A stretch of DNA of 64,000 bases from the NCBI GenBank assembly GCA_040220455.1, contig JAVJUS010000030.1:1-64000 (forward strand), in the 5' to 3' direction. Within the stretch, counting starts at the first letter, position 1. Each line of letters opens with the position of its first letter. Under the pieces are notes generated by a model. That model saw only the letters and a program-made list of their open reading frames with translations. It did no database searches and was not told the DNA's origin. This DNA comes from JAVJUS01 sp040220455. Lineage in GTDB: Bacteria; Pseudomonadota; Alphaproteobacteria; DSM-16000; Inquilinaceae. This document shows, in pieces, positions 24,317 through 32,443 of the stretch. Made by a program: the position numbers and the translations under genes.

Positions 24317-26059
24317 TCAGGCGGTCTGCCAGGACAACCGGTCTGGTGCGCGGAGCAAATCGCGCAGCTGGTCGGCGGGCATCGGCCGGGCGTAGAAGTA
24401 GCCCTGGCCGTAGGTACAACCCCAGTAGCGCAGATGCCGGTGGATCTCGGCCGTCTCGACGCCCTCCGCGACCACGGCGCAGTCCAGCCGGCCGGCCAGC
24501 ATCAGGGCGGATTGCACGATCGCGCTGTCGAAGCGGGCGGGGATGGCGGCAATGAACTCCCGGTCGATCTTGATGACGTCGATGGGCAGCCGCTTGAGGT
24601 AGTCGAGCGAGCAGTGTCCGGTGCCGAAATCGTCGATCGCCACGCGCACGCCGAGGCGGCGCAGGGCGGCCAGGCTCTCGATCACCCGATCCAGGTCGGT
24701 GACGAAGGCCGTCTCGGTGACCTCTACCTCGAGGCGCGTGCCGGAGAGCGCATGACGGTCGAGGACGTCAGCGACGAAGTCCGGAAACTCGGCGTCTTCG
24801 AGATCCCGGACCGAGACGTTGACGGCCAGGCTGAACCCCGCCGGCAGGTCGTCACTCGTGAGGGTCCGCGCCGCTTCTCCAATGACCCACCGGGTCAGGG
24901 GATGCATCAGCGAGGTCCGTTCGAGCAGCGGGAACAGGCGCCCTGGCGACACCGGTCCGGCGCTCGGATGGGTCCAGCGGAACAGGGCCTCGGCGCCGTC
25001 GCACCGCCCGTCGCGCAGCGTCACCTTCGGCTGGAAATGCAAGGCGAACCCGTCGCCCGAGGACAAGGCCGCGCGGAAATCGTCGAGAAGGGCGATGTCG
25101 GCTCTCTGCGTCGCATTGGCCTCGGCATCGAACACGACGTGGCGGCGTTGGTGAGCGCGCGCGATTTCGACGGCGGACGCCGCGGCGGCGAAGGTCTGCT
25201 GCGGGTCGCCGCGAACGACGGCCGCGAGTCCGACACGCCCCTCGGCCTGGGCATGAAGCCCGCTCGGGCGCAGCGGCACGGCGACGGCGTCCAGCAATCG
25301 CTTGCCGATCTCGACGGCCCGATCCGTGTCGGCGTCCCCCAGGATCAAGCCGAACCGGTCGGAGCGAATTCGAAAGAGCGGTCCGTGCGCCGCCGCGGCC
25401 GGTATCAGCCGTTCCTCGATCAGTTCGCCGATCCATTCGTCCGCCATCGACGGCCCGAGGACGACCTGACGGTCGTCAAACCCCTCGATTTGAAGCATCA
25501 GGCATTGTGAAGCTTTCTGCCGTGCCGGGGCGGCCAGCGCTTCGAGGAACGCCGCCTTGTTGAGCAGCCCGGATCCCGGGTCACGGAAGGCCATGGCGCG
25601 GACCTTGTCCGCTTCCAGCCGTCCCCGCCCGACGGCGAGTCCGGCGCCGGCGGCGATCACGACAAAGAATCCGCCGCGCACGAGCCAGCTCTCGACCGGC
25701 TGGGCAAGACCCTCGGCGACGCTCAGCGGCATCATCGGTCCGAAGGCGATCGCCGCCGCCACGGCAGCGAGCAGGCTGCCCAGCATCCCGAACAGCGCTG
25801 CCCCGAAAAGGATTGGGACATAGGCGAGATGCACGAAAGCCAGGCGAGTCCCACCAGTCCAGTACACGACGGCGTACGCCAGCACCAGGCACACGGCCAC
25901 CGCGATCCAGCCGGCGGCGATCTCTACGGGACCGCCCTGGACCGGACGAACCGCGGCCGAGTGAAGCAGCGTTCGCAGCCGGCTGGTCCGGGGGCCGGCC
26001 TTTCGCCAAGCGTCAGACACCTCTGCGAACCTAGCGCCGCCCTTTGCTACGAATGCCAT
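24317..26059 (-). CDS. membrane EAL-domain c-di-GMP phosphodiesterase with degenerate GGDEF
   Basis: 580 residues from ATG 26059 (MAFVAKGG). Several membrane segments lie in the first 150 residues (WIAVAVCLVLAYAVVYW, VPILFGAALFGMLGSLLAAVAAAIAFG, GGFFVVIAAGAGLAVG), probably a MASE-like sensor. The GGDEF-like domain keeps FRDPGSGLLNKAAFLEAL but has no GGDEF signature, so it should not make c-di-GMP. The EAL domain is well preserved: GAEALFRW (the EAL Glu), NVSVRDLEDAEF, VEVTETAFVTD, IDDFGTGHCSLDYLKRLPIDVIKID and VAEGVETAE, so c-di-GMP hydrolysis is likely. With the LapG-like protease it forms a possible c-di-GMP/adhesion cassette carried by the island. Confidence 0.9.
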   Translation of the reverse strand: MAFVAKGGARFAEVSDAWRKAGPRTSRLRTLLHSAAVRPVQGGPVEIAAGWIAVAVCLVLAYAVVYWTGGTRLAFVHLAYVPILFGAALFGMLGSLLAAVAAAIAFGPMMPLSVAEGLAQPVESWLVRGGFFVVIAAGAGLAVGRGRLEADKVRAMAFRDPGSGLLNKAAFLEALAAPARQKASQCLMLQIEGFDDRQVVLGPSMADEWIGELIEERLIPAAAAHGPLFRIRSDRFGLILGDADTDRAVEIGKRLLDAVAVPLRPSGLHAQAEGRVGLAAVVRGDPQQTFAAAASAVEIARAHQRRHVVFDAEANATQRADIALLDDFRAALSSGDGFALHFQPKVTLRDGRCDGAEALFRWTHPSAGPVSPGRLFPLLERTSLMHPLTRWVIGEAARTLTSDDLPAGFSLAVNVSVRDLEDAEFPDFVADVLDRHALSGTRLEVEVTETAFVTDLDRVIESLAALRRLGVRVAIDDFGTGHCSLDYLKRLPIDVIKIDREFIAAIPARFDSAIVQSALMLAGRLDCAVVAEGVETAEIHRHLRYWGCTYGQGYFYARPMPADQLRDLLRAPDRLSWQTA

Positions 26060-26154
26060 CCGAACTGTCCCCAAGCGTTGACGTGCGCGCGAGCCAGCAC
26101 AACACCGCAAAAACATGCCATGGCATATTGAAATACCAAGGTATTAATCGTTCC

Positions 26155-27498
26155 TTACCCACTGCTGCTACGGACGTATTTCGATTCGGCGGTGTCGTAG
26201 CTGTCGAATGGCGAGCGCATCTTGTGTCGGTCCTTGAGCACCGACAGGCTGGGCGCGATCGCCTCGCCGTCGAGGAAATGGAAGCCGGCCTTGAACGCGG
26301 CGAGGCCGACGCCTCGCGTGTTCGCGCGGTGCCCGAACGCCTTCAGGCCCGCCGTCCGAGCGGCCCGGGCGACCGTGGCCACATTGTCCGTCTGCCCCTT
26401 CGAGACATGACCAAGATCGACCGCCACACCCATGATCCCCTTGTCGAGCAACGAGGCGCACTGGTCGGTGCCGCACTTGATTTCGACCAACACACCTCGG
26501 CCGAAGGGTCGGACCGACTGGATCAACTCGAGCAGCCGGCTGTCCGGGCACTTGTCCGGCACGCCATAGATTTCGAGGGCGATGAACTTGCGGTAGCCCT
26601 CGGGAATACGCTGGCACAGGGCGAGAAAGGCGTTTCGCGTGTTCTGCCCGTTCAGGGTGTTGTAGTTGACGGGGACTACGATCATGCCGTGCCGCCCGTC
26701 CTTCAGCGCGTCGTGAAGCATGGCCACGGCACGCCCGAGTACGACGCCATCCATCTCCGCGGTCAGATCCACCAGGGCGCTCGGATCCGAGACGAGCTGG
26801 ATGTGGGACAACAGATTGGCCCCGCTGAAGTCGTCGAGGCGGGCGACGTAGCCTTCGACCATCCCGGATCGGCAGGTCCAGACCGGACGCAGCTTCACCT
26901 CGGCACTGTTCTTGAGCAGCGCGCGTGCCTGCTGCATGGCGGTCTGCGCTTCGTCCCGGATGGCACTGAGCTGACGCCCGATCGCGGCCAGTGGTCCGTC
27001 GTCGTCTTCGAGGATCAGGTCGACGTCGACCTCGGAGACCGTGTGGTCGACCCGAAGCGCTGCATATTCCGGCGCCGCTTCGAGCAGCCGCACTCGGATC
27101 TCCTCGCCAATTTTCCGGGTCGTGCGTTCGGCCGCGGTCCGGCCGAGGCGCGAAAAGCAAATCACGTAGTTCTCGGGATCCGGGCGGCTATAAAAATCCT
27201 CGCTCCCCAGATGCCGATGCAAGACGGACTCGGCAACGCTGTCGACTTGATCGGCGACGTCCGACCACTGGCGACCCAGGGCCTCCCGAACCGCGTCGAG
27301 CCCCAGGACTTGCAGCGTCCCGGCCGCGACCTGATCGCCCGCCCGGTCCTCGAGGCGCGCCCGGGCCTTATGGTCAAACGCGGCCGGTGTCGGCGCGCTA
27401 TCGGCGGGCCTGGCAGGGGCCGGCGGGCGTGGCGGCTCCGAGTCGATGCCGAACCGCAGCAACAGGGCTCCTACGGCCTTCGCCGTCGAACGGAACAT
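26155..27498 (-). CDS. protein with degenerate EAL-like C-terminal domain
   Basis: 447 residues from ATG 27498. No catalytic family is certain. The last 200 residues follow the fold order of EAL domains without the catalytic residues: RPVWTCRSGMVEGYVARL near the usual substrate strand, VVPVNYNTLNGQNTRNAFL, YRKFIALEIYGVPDKCP where EVTE would be, LIQSVRPFGRGVLVEI, and GLKAFGHRANTRGVGLAAFKAGFHFLDGEAI as the closing strands. It is probably a c-di-GMP-binding or scaffold protein rather than an enzyme. It precedes the EAL gene on the same strand, 95 bp away, suggesting a joint role. Confidence 0.6.
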   Translation of the reverse strand: MFRSTAKAVGALLLRFGIDSEPPRPPAPARPADSAPTPAAFDHKARARLEDRAGDQVAAGTLQVLGLDAVREALGRQWSDVADQVDSVAESVLHRHLGSEDFYSRPDPENYVICFSRLGRTAAERTTRKIGEEIRVRLLEAAPEYAALRVDHTVSEVDVDLILEDDDGPLAAIGRQLSAIRDEAQTAMQQARALLKNSAEVKLRPVWTCRSGMVEGYVARLDDFSGANLLSHIQLVSDPSALVDLTAEMDGVVLGRAVAMLHDALKDGRHGMIVVPVNYNTLNGQNTRNAFLALCQRIPEGYRKFIALEIYGVPDKCPDSRLLELIQSVRPFGRGVLVEIKCGTDQCASLLDKGIMGVAVDLGHVSKGQTDNVATVARAARTAGLKAFGHRANTRGVGLAAFKAGFHFLDGEAIAPSLSVLKDRHKMRSPFDSYDTAESKYVRSSSG

Positions 27499-28168
27499 CG
27501 AAGTGACCTTTCTTGAACGGAAGTACGAGTTTGATCCCAATTGATTGATTGCTAATTAATGCTGACAATATAGATATTTCTTCCATTCGGTGATTCGTGT
27601 AATTTTTGACCGTATTCGATTCTGGAGGCCATCCGAACCCAGTGCGATTTGCATAAAATGCTCGGATTCTCCGACATCCATTTCCGAGCCCGACGATATT
27701 GGGCCAGAAATGCGATCGCGATTGGGACTGAAGTTGGAATTGAGCCGGCGCTGAAATGAACCTGGAACATTATGTAAAGTTGTTTTCGATGCCGGGGCAC
27801 GATCACCGTAAGCACCGGAACTCTGCCCTTAAATGGCAAAGTGGGCCCGTGCCGGTCGCCGGCCGAAACAGCTTACCCGCCAGCTCGAGCCGATTGCCCA
27901 GCCGATACGTTCATGTGACCACGCTGCCGTCGCGAGCAACGGAGGGGGCCGCCGCTACTCGGCGCGGTGTCGTCGGGGAAGGGCGGGAGGACGCGCCAGA
28001 GGTGGTGCTTGGCACCCGACAGATAAAATCCGCATCGTTTGGCATGTGGGCTCAATCTTTCGTTAACCGAGTCTCGCGCAAAGTTTGCAACTAAAGGGGG
28101 AAATAAAAATACTACAATTTGTATCTATGCGTTAGGATCGAGATCCCCAGGCCCCGGAGGACAAGACG
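27499..28168. other. intergenic region, right part of the signalling block
   Basis: About 670 bp. Short open frames exist on both strands (for example near 27552-27839 minus and 27756-28094 plus), but none has a ribosome-binding site, a recognisable family or chromosome-like codon use. The AT-rich part at 27530-27760 probably holds the promoter for the degenerate EAL gene. Confidence 0.5.
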
Positions 28169-28651
28169 GTGACACTTCCCCTGGTCGAGACGGCCACCAA
28201 CGTTGCCGCGGTGATCCGCGACCCGGCTTGGCTGCCCGGCAATGCCGGCGCCATGTTGCGATGGTACCAGGACCTCGACGGGGCCACGCCGGGCCAGCCC
28301 CGATCCTCGGCCGTGCTCGCACAGGCCGCGACGATCCGCTGCGGGGAAGCGTCGCCGACCTTCCATTGCATCTCGCCTGACGAGGAGCTCGATGCCCTGT
28401 CATTCGTCCGCGCCTCGCGCGACGATAATGTCCTGGCCGGATTCGACGCGCTCCCGGCTGGGCAGGAGCAGATCCGCCCTGTCGCCGACCTGGCGATCCG
28501 GAAGAGCGAGCCCGTGGTCATGCTCCTGGCCGGATCGCTTCGACCCGACACGATCATGACAATCGGCCTGATCCTGCCCGTACGCATCGGCTTGCTGCGC
28601 GCCGGGGCGGTCCTCGTCTCGGAACCGGCACCGGAACTCTCCGGGGGTTGA
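28169..28651 (+). CDS. uncharacterised 160-aa protein
   Basis: Starts at GTG 28169 with a GGAGG site at the right distance. The protein has a compact alpha/beta pattern (LPGNAGAMLRWYQDLDGATP; IRPVADLAIRKSEPVVMLLAGS; IMTIGLILPVRIGLLRAGAVLVSE). No known motif was recognised. It lies alone between the signalling block and the AlpA/integrase end, high in GC. Confidence 0.6.
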   Translation: MTLPLVETATNVAAVIRDPAWLPGNAGAMLRWYQDLDGATPGQPRSSAVLAQAATIRCGEASPTFHCISPDEELDALSFVRASRDDNVLAGFDALPAGQEQIRPVADLAIRKSEPVVMLLAGSLRPDTIMTIGLILPVRIGLLRAGAVLVSEPAPELSGG

Positions 28652-28820
28652 GGTAAACTACGGCGATCCGACGGTCTCAAAGTAGTGGTGCAAGGAAACG
28701 TCATCGGCAAGCGTGAATCCGTTCATACTAAAATGCTAAGCTTTCCTGCAGAATGGTGTAGGGCCGAATTGTCAACCACACTGATTGTACGAGAATTTGA
28801 GACGGCCCGAAGGGCGAGAT

Positions 28821-28850
28821 GGGTGGCCGGGTTGCGCAACCCGGCCACCC
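28821..28850 (-). terminator. hairpin downstream of the AlpA gene
   Basis: Perfect 30-bp palindrome GGGTGGCCGGGTTGC plus its reverse complement, 8 bp beyond the alpA stop codon (which ends at 28859). There is no clear T-run, so the terminator assignment is from position and stem strength. Confidence 0.6.
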
Positions 28851-28858
28851 GCTCCTTC

Positions 28859-29056
28859 TCAGGAGCGTCGGGTAGATCCGTCTCGACCATCCAGGCGCAA
28901 TTGCAGCCAGTCCAGCACTTCGTCCTCAACCCACCCCACTCTGTTCGGGCCAAGCTGTACCCGCTTGGGGAATTGGCCGGCCTTTTCCAGCCGTGCGATG
29001 TGCTGGGGCGAGTACAAGACAAGCTCCTTGACCTGGCGCTTCGACAGTATCCTCAT
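28859..29056 (-). CDS. AlpA-family excisionase/regulator
   Basis: 65 residues from ATG 29056 with a strong AAGGAGG site; a GTG one codon upstream is the alternative. MRILSKRQVKELVLYSPQHIARLEKAGQFPKRVQLGPNRVGWVEDEVLDWL is the classic AlpA winged-helix pattern (STxxIxRLxxxGxFPxxxxLGxxxxGWxxxEV). AlpA proteins activate or direct excision of P4-type elements. It lies 70 bp downstream of the integrase on the same strand. Confidence 0.93.
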   Translation of the reverse strand: MRILSKRQVKELVLYSPQHIARLEKAGQFPKRVQLGPNRVGWVEDEVLDWLQLRLDGRDGSTRRS

Positions 29057-29127
29057 CACGATGCCTCCTTGGAGGGAGCATCGCGATGCCCCGGGTTACG
29101 ACGATACCCACGGGTACGAACAGATTG

Positions 29128-30240
29128 TCATTTTTGGACGATCTGCGCGAGGAACTCGTCGTGTTGGCGCACCGCCTCCCGCATCTCATCGAGGTACGAG
29201 TAGCGGTTATAGATGGCGGCGACGCCCGAGACCGTCCCTGAGATGTGATTGAGCAGTTTCTCCGCGACGTGAATCGGCGTTCCCAGGCGAGCGAGGTTGG
29301 AGCTGTATGTTCGCCGAAGGTCATGCAGCGTGTACGGCGCAATGGAGAGCGGTCGATCGAAGCGCTCTTTGCACTTCCCCCAACCGTTGAAGGCTCGACC
29401 ATCGACACCGCGCGCCGGGAAGAGTAGGTCGCCGATGTCGGGTAACGCTTCGACTATTGCCTGCGCCCACGGCGAGAGCGGCAGGCGGTGCTCCCGACGG
29501 TTCTTGGTGAAGTCAGCGGGCAACACGACAAGATCGTCCTCGATCCAGCTTCGACGCAACGCGGCAATCTCCCCTCGGCGCTGGCCGGTGAGGATGAGGA
29601 GTTGGACGATCGGGCCGTACGGATACGGCGTCTCAAATGCTTGGTTCCAGACGGCTCGCAGATCGTCGTCGTAGAGCACGTTCGAGCGGGCCGGGGTGCG
29701 AAACGAGAGTGGCGGCACTGGTGAGTGATCAAGGAAGCCGCGCTTGACGCACCAATTGAGCATCACCCGGACCGCGACGAAGGCGTGCTGCTGCTCCGAG
29801 GGGGTGGTCGCGAGCTTCTCGACTGCGCCCATTATGTCCGCGCGCGTCAGTTCGTCGAGGTTCATCTCGAAGGCGAAGTGTCGGTGGAGGAGGCGGCAGT
29901 AGCCCTCATATGTCCGGGGCTTGTTGCGGGCCTTGCTGTCAGCGAGAAACCGGCGTCGAGCGTCGGCAAAGAGCACCTGCTCGAAGCGGGGCGGAACGGC
30001 GCTCTCTGCCAGAGCTTCCGCTTGGATGAGCTTGGCGGCTTTGCGGGCATCGGCCAGCGAGACATCCGGATATCGGCCGAGCGTCTTCAGTTTCCGCTTT
30101 GGGCCATACATGACCACGAAGGACTTCGTGCCGCCCTGCGAAACGCGTACGCCAAAGCCGGGCAGCGCCTCGTCGAAGTGGGTCTTCTGCCCCGTCGCCG
30201 GGGGGCGCAGATTCCGGATCAGAATGTCGGTTAGTCGCAT
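29128..30240 (-). CDS. int: P4-type tyrosine integrase of the island
   Basis: 370 residues. The N-terminal arm-binding domain (LPGFGVRVSQGGTKSFVVMYG, RKLKTLGRYPDVSLADARKAA) is the DUF4102-like domain of P4 integrases. Catalytic residues: Arg in LTGQRRGEIAAL (about 221), Lys region in DFTKNRREHRLPL, HDLRRTYSSNL (His 306, Arg 309), HIS box Asn-His in LLNHISG (His 332) and Tyr in AAIYNRYSYLDE. All residues needed for recombination are present. The gene reads away from the right attachment repeat at 30371-30417, which it should recognise together with 4605-4651. Confidence 0.95.
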   Translation of the reverse strand: MRLTDILIRNLRPPATGQKTHFDEALPGFGVRVSQGGTKSFVVMYGPKRKLKTLGRYPDVSLADARKAAKLIQAEALAESAVPPRFEQVLFADARRRFLADSKARNKPRTYEGYCRLLHRHFAFEMNLDELTRADIMGAVEKLATTPSEQQHAFVAVRVMLNWCVKRGFLDHSPVPPLSFRTPARSNVLYDDDLRAVWNQAFETPYPYGPIVQLLILTGQRRGEIAALRRSWIEDDLVVLPADFTKNRREHRLPLSPWAQAIVEALPDIGDLLFPARGVDGRAFNGWGKCKERFDRPLSIAPYTLHDLRRTYSSNLARLGTPIHVAEKLLNHISGTVSGVAAIYNRYSYLDEMREAVRQHDEFLAQIVQK

Positions 30241-30370
30241 TTTAGTCGCGCCGATCGCGTGTGTAGCGGCGTTTCGCCTTGCTCAGCTATGCGCAGAATA
30301 TATCAAGAAAATCAGCCTGGTAAAAGCCTTTAGATCCAGCTATGGTTGGCCTTGAGAGGGTGGGTCAAGT

Positions 30371-30417
30371 GAATCATAATCCGCGTGTCGGGGGTTCAAG
30401 TCCCTCCTCCGCTACCA
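30371..30417 (+). repeat. attR: right copy of the 47-bp island direct repeat
   Basis: Exact copy of 4605-4651 (3' part of tRNA-Met through CCA). It lacks the 5' half of the tRNA, so it is not itself a functional tRNA gene. Confidence 0.93.
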
Positions 30418-30419
30418 CC

Positions 30420-30456
30420 AAGAAGCCCGCTAACTCAACAAGTTAGCGGGCTTCTT
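30420..30456 (+). terminator. displaced tRNA-Met terminator
   Basis: Perfect 16-bp stem (AAGAAGCCCGCTAACT with AGTTAGCGGGCTTCTT) and loop CAACA, starting 2 bp after the CCA of attR. In the uninterrupted chromosome it would directly follow tRNA-Met. The 3' arm ends in CTTCTT, giving a modest U-rich tail. Confidence 0.88.
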
Positions 30457-30812
30457 CATGCCCCGGGTGGGGCCGATTCCCTGTTACATCGTGTTCCGTC
30501 TGGAACCGCAGAATTCCGCCATTTTCCGAAGCGTACGGGCGCGTACATGGTACATGGATGTAACACGGATGGAACACGGGACCCGACCTCGACCGGCCCT
30601 GAAAGCCGCTCTGCGCCTGCCCGGCGGGCCGGAGCCGGATGGGCGGGACGGGCCGGGGGTCGCGCCGGAGCGTTAGTAACGCTGTCCCGCCTGCCCGGAA
30701 GATCCTATGGTGATCACGCTCGGCTCCCCTCGCGCCGGGCGTGACTAACGCACCGGAGCGTGACTGACGCGGGGCGGCGCGCGCCGTTGCGCCATCTTTC
30801 TGGAGGGGGATG
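30457..30812. other. intergenic region upstream of the broken recombinase
   Basis: 355 bp without a gene. It holds the three dyad motifs described separately and, near 30530-30590, a short tangle of related words (TACATGG, ACACGGATGGAACACGG). Confidence 0.55.
30669..30770. repeat. three related dyad motifs (GCGT-n5-ACGC)
   Basis: Copies: AGCGTTAGTAACGCT at 30669-30683 (perfect dyad), GCGTGACTAACGC at 30739-30751 and GCGTGACTGACGC at 30758-30770, each preceded by CCGGAG or CCGGG. They lie just upstream of the recombinase start, as operator or arm-type integrase sites would. Confidence 0.65.
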
Positions 30813-31923
30813 ATGAACAACGTCGTGACGGTCTCGACCATGGCCGGGGAGGTGTCGACGGTCGTCAAGCGGCTCGGCGAGCGGATCGAGATCCGCCGGC
30901 AGGGCCTCCGCCCGGCCTCTCAGCGGCGCCTCGACAGCGCGTGGCGGTCATGGCGGGCGGTGGCGGGCCGATCGGGGGCAGGGCGACCTTACGGCCGATC
31001 CGGGCGAGGTCTGCGGCTTCCTCGACCATCTGGCAACGCGCGGCCTGACGGTCTCCAGCATCCGGACGGCCCTATGGGCGGTCGGGTGGCACCATCGGCT
31101 CGTGCTCGAAGACGGTGCCCCGATGGACGGCGAGGGGACGCGACTGGAACGCGATCCGACTAGTCACGGGGACGTGCGAGCCGTCATGCGCCGGATCGCC
31201 CGCGACGGTGCCCGACAGCAGCGGCAGGCGCATCCCGTGGGCGGCGTCATCGTCGGCCGCGTTGTCGCCTTCCTGCTCGACCGGGGCGACGTGAAGGCGG
31301 TTCGGGACGCCGCGATCCTGTCCATCATGACGGACGGCTTGCTCCGCCGATCGGAGGTCGCGGCGCTCCGGCTGTCGGACGTCGACGCGGACGAGCACGG
31401 GATGAGCGTCATCGTGCGTGAGGCGAAGAACTTGCCGGCCGGCGAGGTCGATCGCCGGTATCTCAGCGATCAGGCGGCCGAGGCGATCAACCGATGGCTC
31501 GACATGCTGGGCGACGATCAGGACGATTGCGGCTATCTGTTCCGACCGGTCATGCGCGGCGGCGTCATCCGCCACGTCACCCGGGACAGGACCGGCCCCG
31601 CCGACGGTCGGGGCGGGCGGCCGGCGCGGCTCGATGGTCACGCGGTCAACCGGATGCTCAAGGCGCGGCTCCGCGAGGCGAAGGAGGCGGGCGCGCTCGC
31701 CGGGCTCCGGCTCGACCGGCTCGATCTCGACAACGTGAGCGGCCATAGCCTGCGGGTCGGCGGCGCCTTGGATTTCGCCGAAGGCGGGGAGGCGATCTTG
31801 GAGATCATGAAGGCCGGCGGATGGCGGTCGGCCGAAATGGTCTCGCGCTACACGAGTCGCCTCGATGTCAGGAACGGCGCCGCCGCCCGCCGGGCGATCG
31901 CTCAGGGCCGTTCGGCGGCGTAG
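30813..31923 (+). pseudogene. frameshifted tyrosine recombinase
   Basis: The N-terminal SAM-like arm begins at ATG 30813 (STVVKRLGERIEIRRQGLRP, RRLDSAWRSWRA) and then changes frame near 30960-30990. The second frame continues GDLTADPGEVCGFLDHLATRGL, TVSSIRTALWAVGWHHRLVLEDG and reaches the catalytic domain: Arg in TDGLLRRSEVAALRLSDVD, GHSLRVGGALDFAEGG (His/Arg box, with a normal HxLR spacing), WRSAEMVSRYTSRLD (Tyr). The frame difference between the halves is one base. An intact protein would be about 370 aa and similar to plasmid or phage integrases. It sits directly behind the tRNA-Met terminator, so it probably belonged to an earlier element at this hotspot. Confidence 0.8.
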
Positions 31924-32443
31924 TCGGCCAGGACAGGACCGGCCCTGTCGCCGGTCCTGGAGCATCCGCGAAAGCCGGATTCCCGGATCAGGTCGCCGCA
32001 GTGCCGTCCATCGCACGTAGGTCTTCGAGCGCTGACTGGACGAGGCGATGGTCGATGGCGTCGGGGTCCAGGATGAGCAGGGACAGCTTGCCCAGCACGT
32101 CGGCCAAAGTCTCGCCGCGTGACCGGGCGGTCGCCCAGGGCCGGAGCGCCGCCTAGCCGCCTACGACGGGACCGGGGGCGTCCCCGGTCCTGTCGCCGGC
32201 CCTGGAGCCGCCGCGAAATCAGGCCGGCGTCGGGGATCTTCCGATCGGCCGAGGGGCCGGAAACGATCGGTCGGGGTATGACCCCGCCGCCGGAATCCTC
32301 TCCACCACCCGTTCGATAAGACCAAGGAGAAGCGCCGCCTATTCACAAATGACGGTCGAATACCGTCCGGGCTTTCGGTGATCGTCTTCGATCGTGTTGC
32401 AATGGAGGAGCGATGAAGACACGCGGCTTGGGTGGAGGAGTCG
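31924..32443. other. intergenic region with a duplicated recombinase 3' end
   Basis: About 520 bp. At 32124-32215 it repeats, imperfectly, the recombinase tail and following sequence found at 31891-31975: both encode RA(I/V)AQGRSAA and stop, followed by a GGACCGG..CCGGTCCTGTCGCCGG segment. Otherwise no supportable gene. Confidence 0.6.

Larger units (their letters stand above)
4605..30417. mobile_element. 25.8-kb genomic island integrated in tRNA-Met
   Basis: The island is bounded by an exact 47-bp direct repeat that begins in the anticodon stem and ends exactly at the CCA of tRNA-Met (4605-4651 left, 30371-30417 right). A tyrosine integrase of the P4 type and an AlpA excisionase lie next to the right repeat, as is usual for tRNA-targeted elements. 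The terminator expected directly after tRNA-Met is now found just outside the right repeat at 30420-30456. Contents: insertion sequences and an AT-rich cargo operon on the left, plasmid/ICE-like transfer genes in the middle, and a GC-rich signalling block on the right. No relaxase or mating-pair genes were seen, so the element is probably mobilisable rather than self-transmissible. Confidence 0.93.

Noticed and set aside
27756..28094. 112-aa plus-strand open frame
   Set aside because: No ribosome-binding site, no family, residue make-up like frame-shadow sequence.
30371..30420. A second tRNA-Met gene
   Set aside because: Only the 3' 47 bases are present, with no acceptor 5' strand or D arm; it is attR.
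32040..32150. Possible small minus-strand peptide (ADVLGKLSLLILDPDAIDH...)
   Set aside because: Reads protein-like for about 40 residues but lacks ATG/GTG with a site; it overlaps the duplicated recombinase tail. Could be a gene scrap; not supportable.
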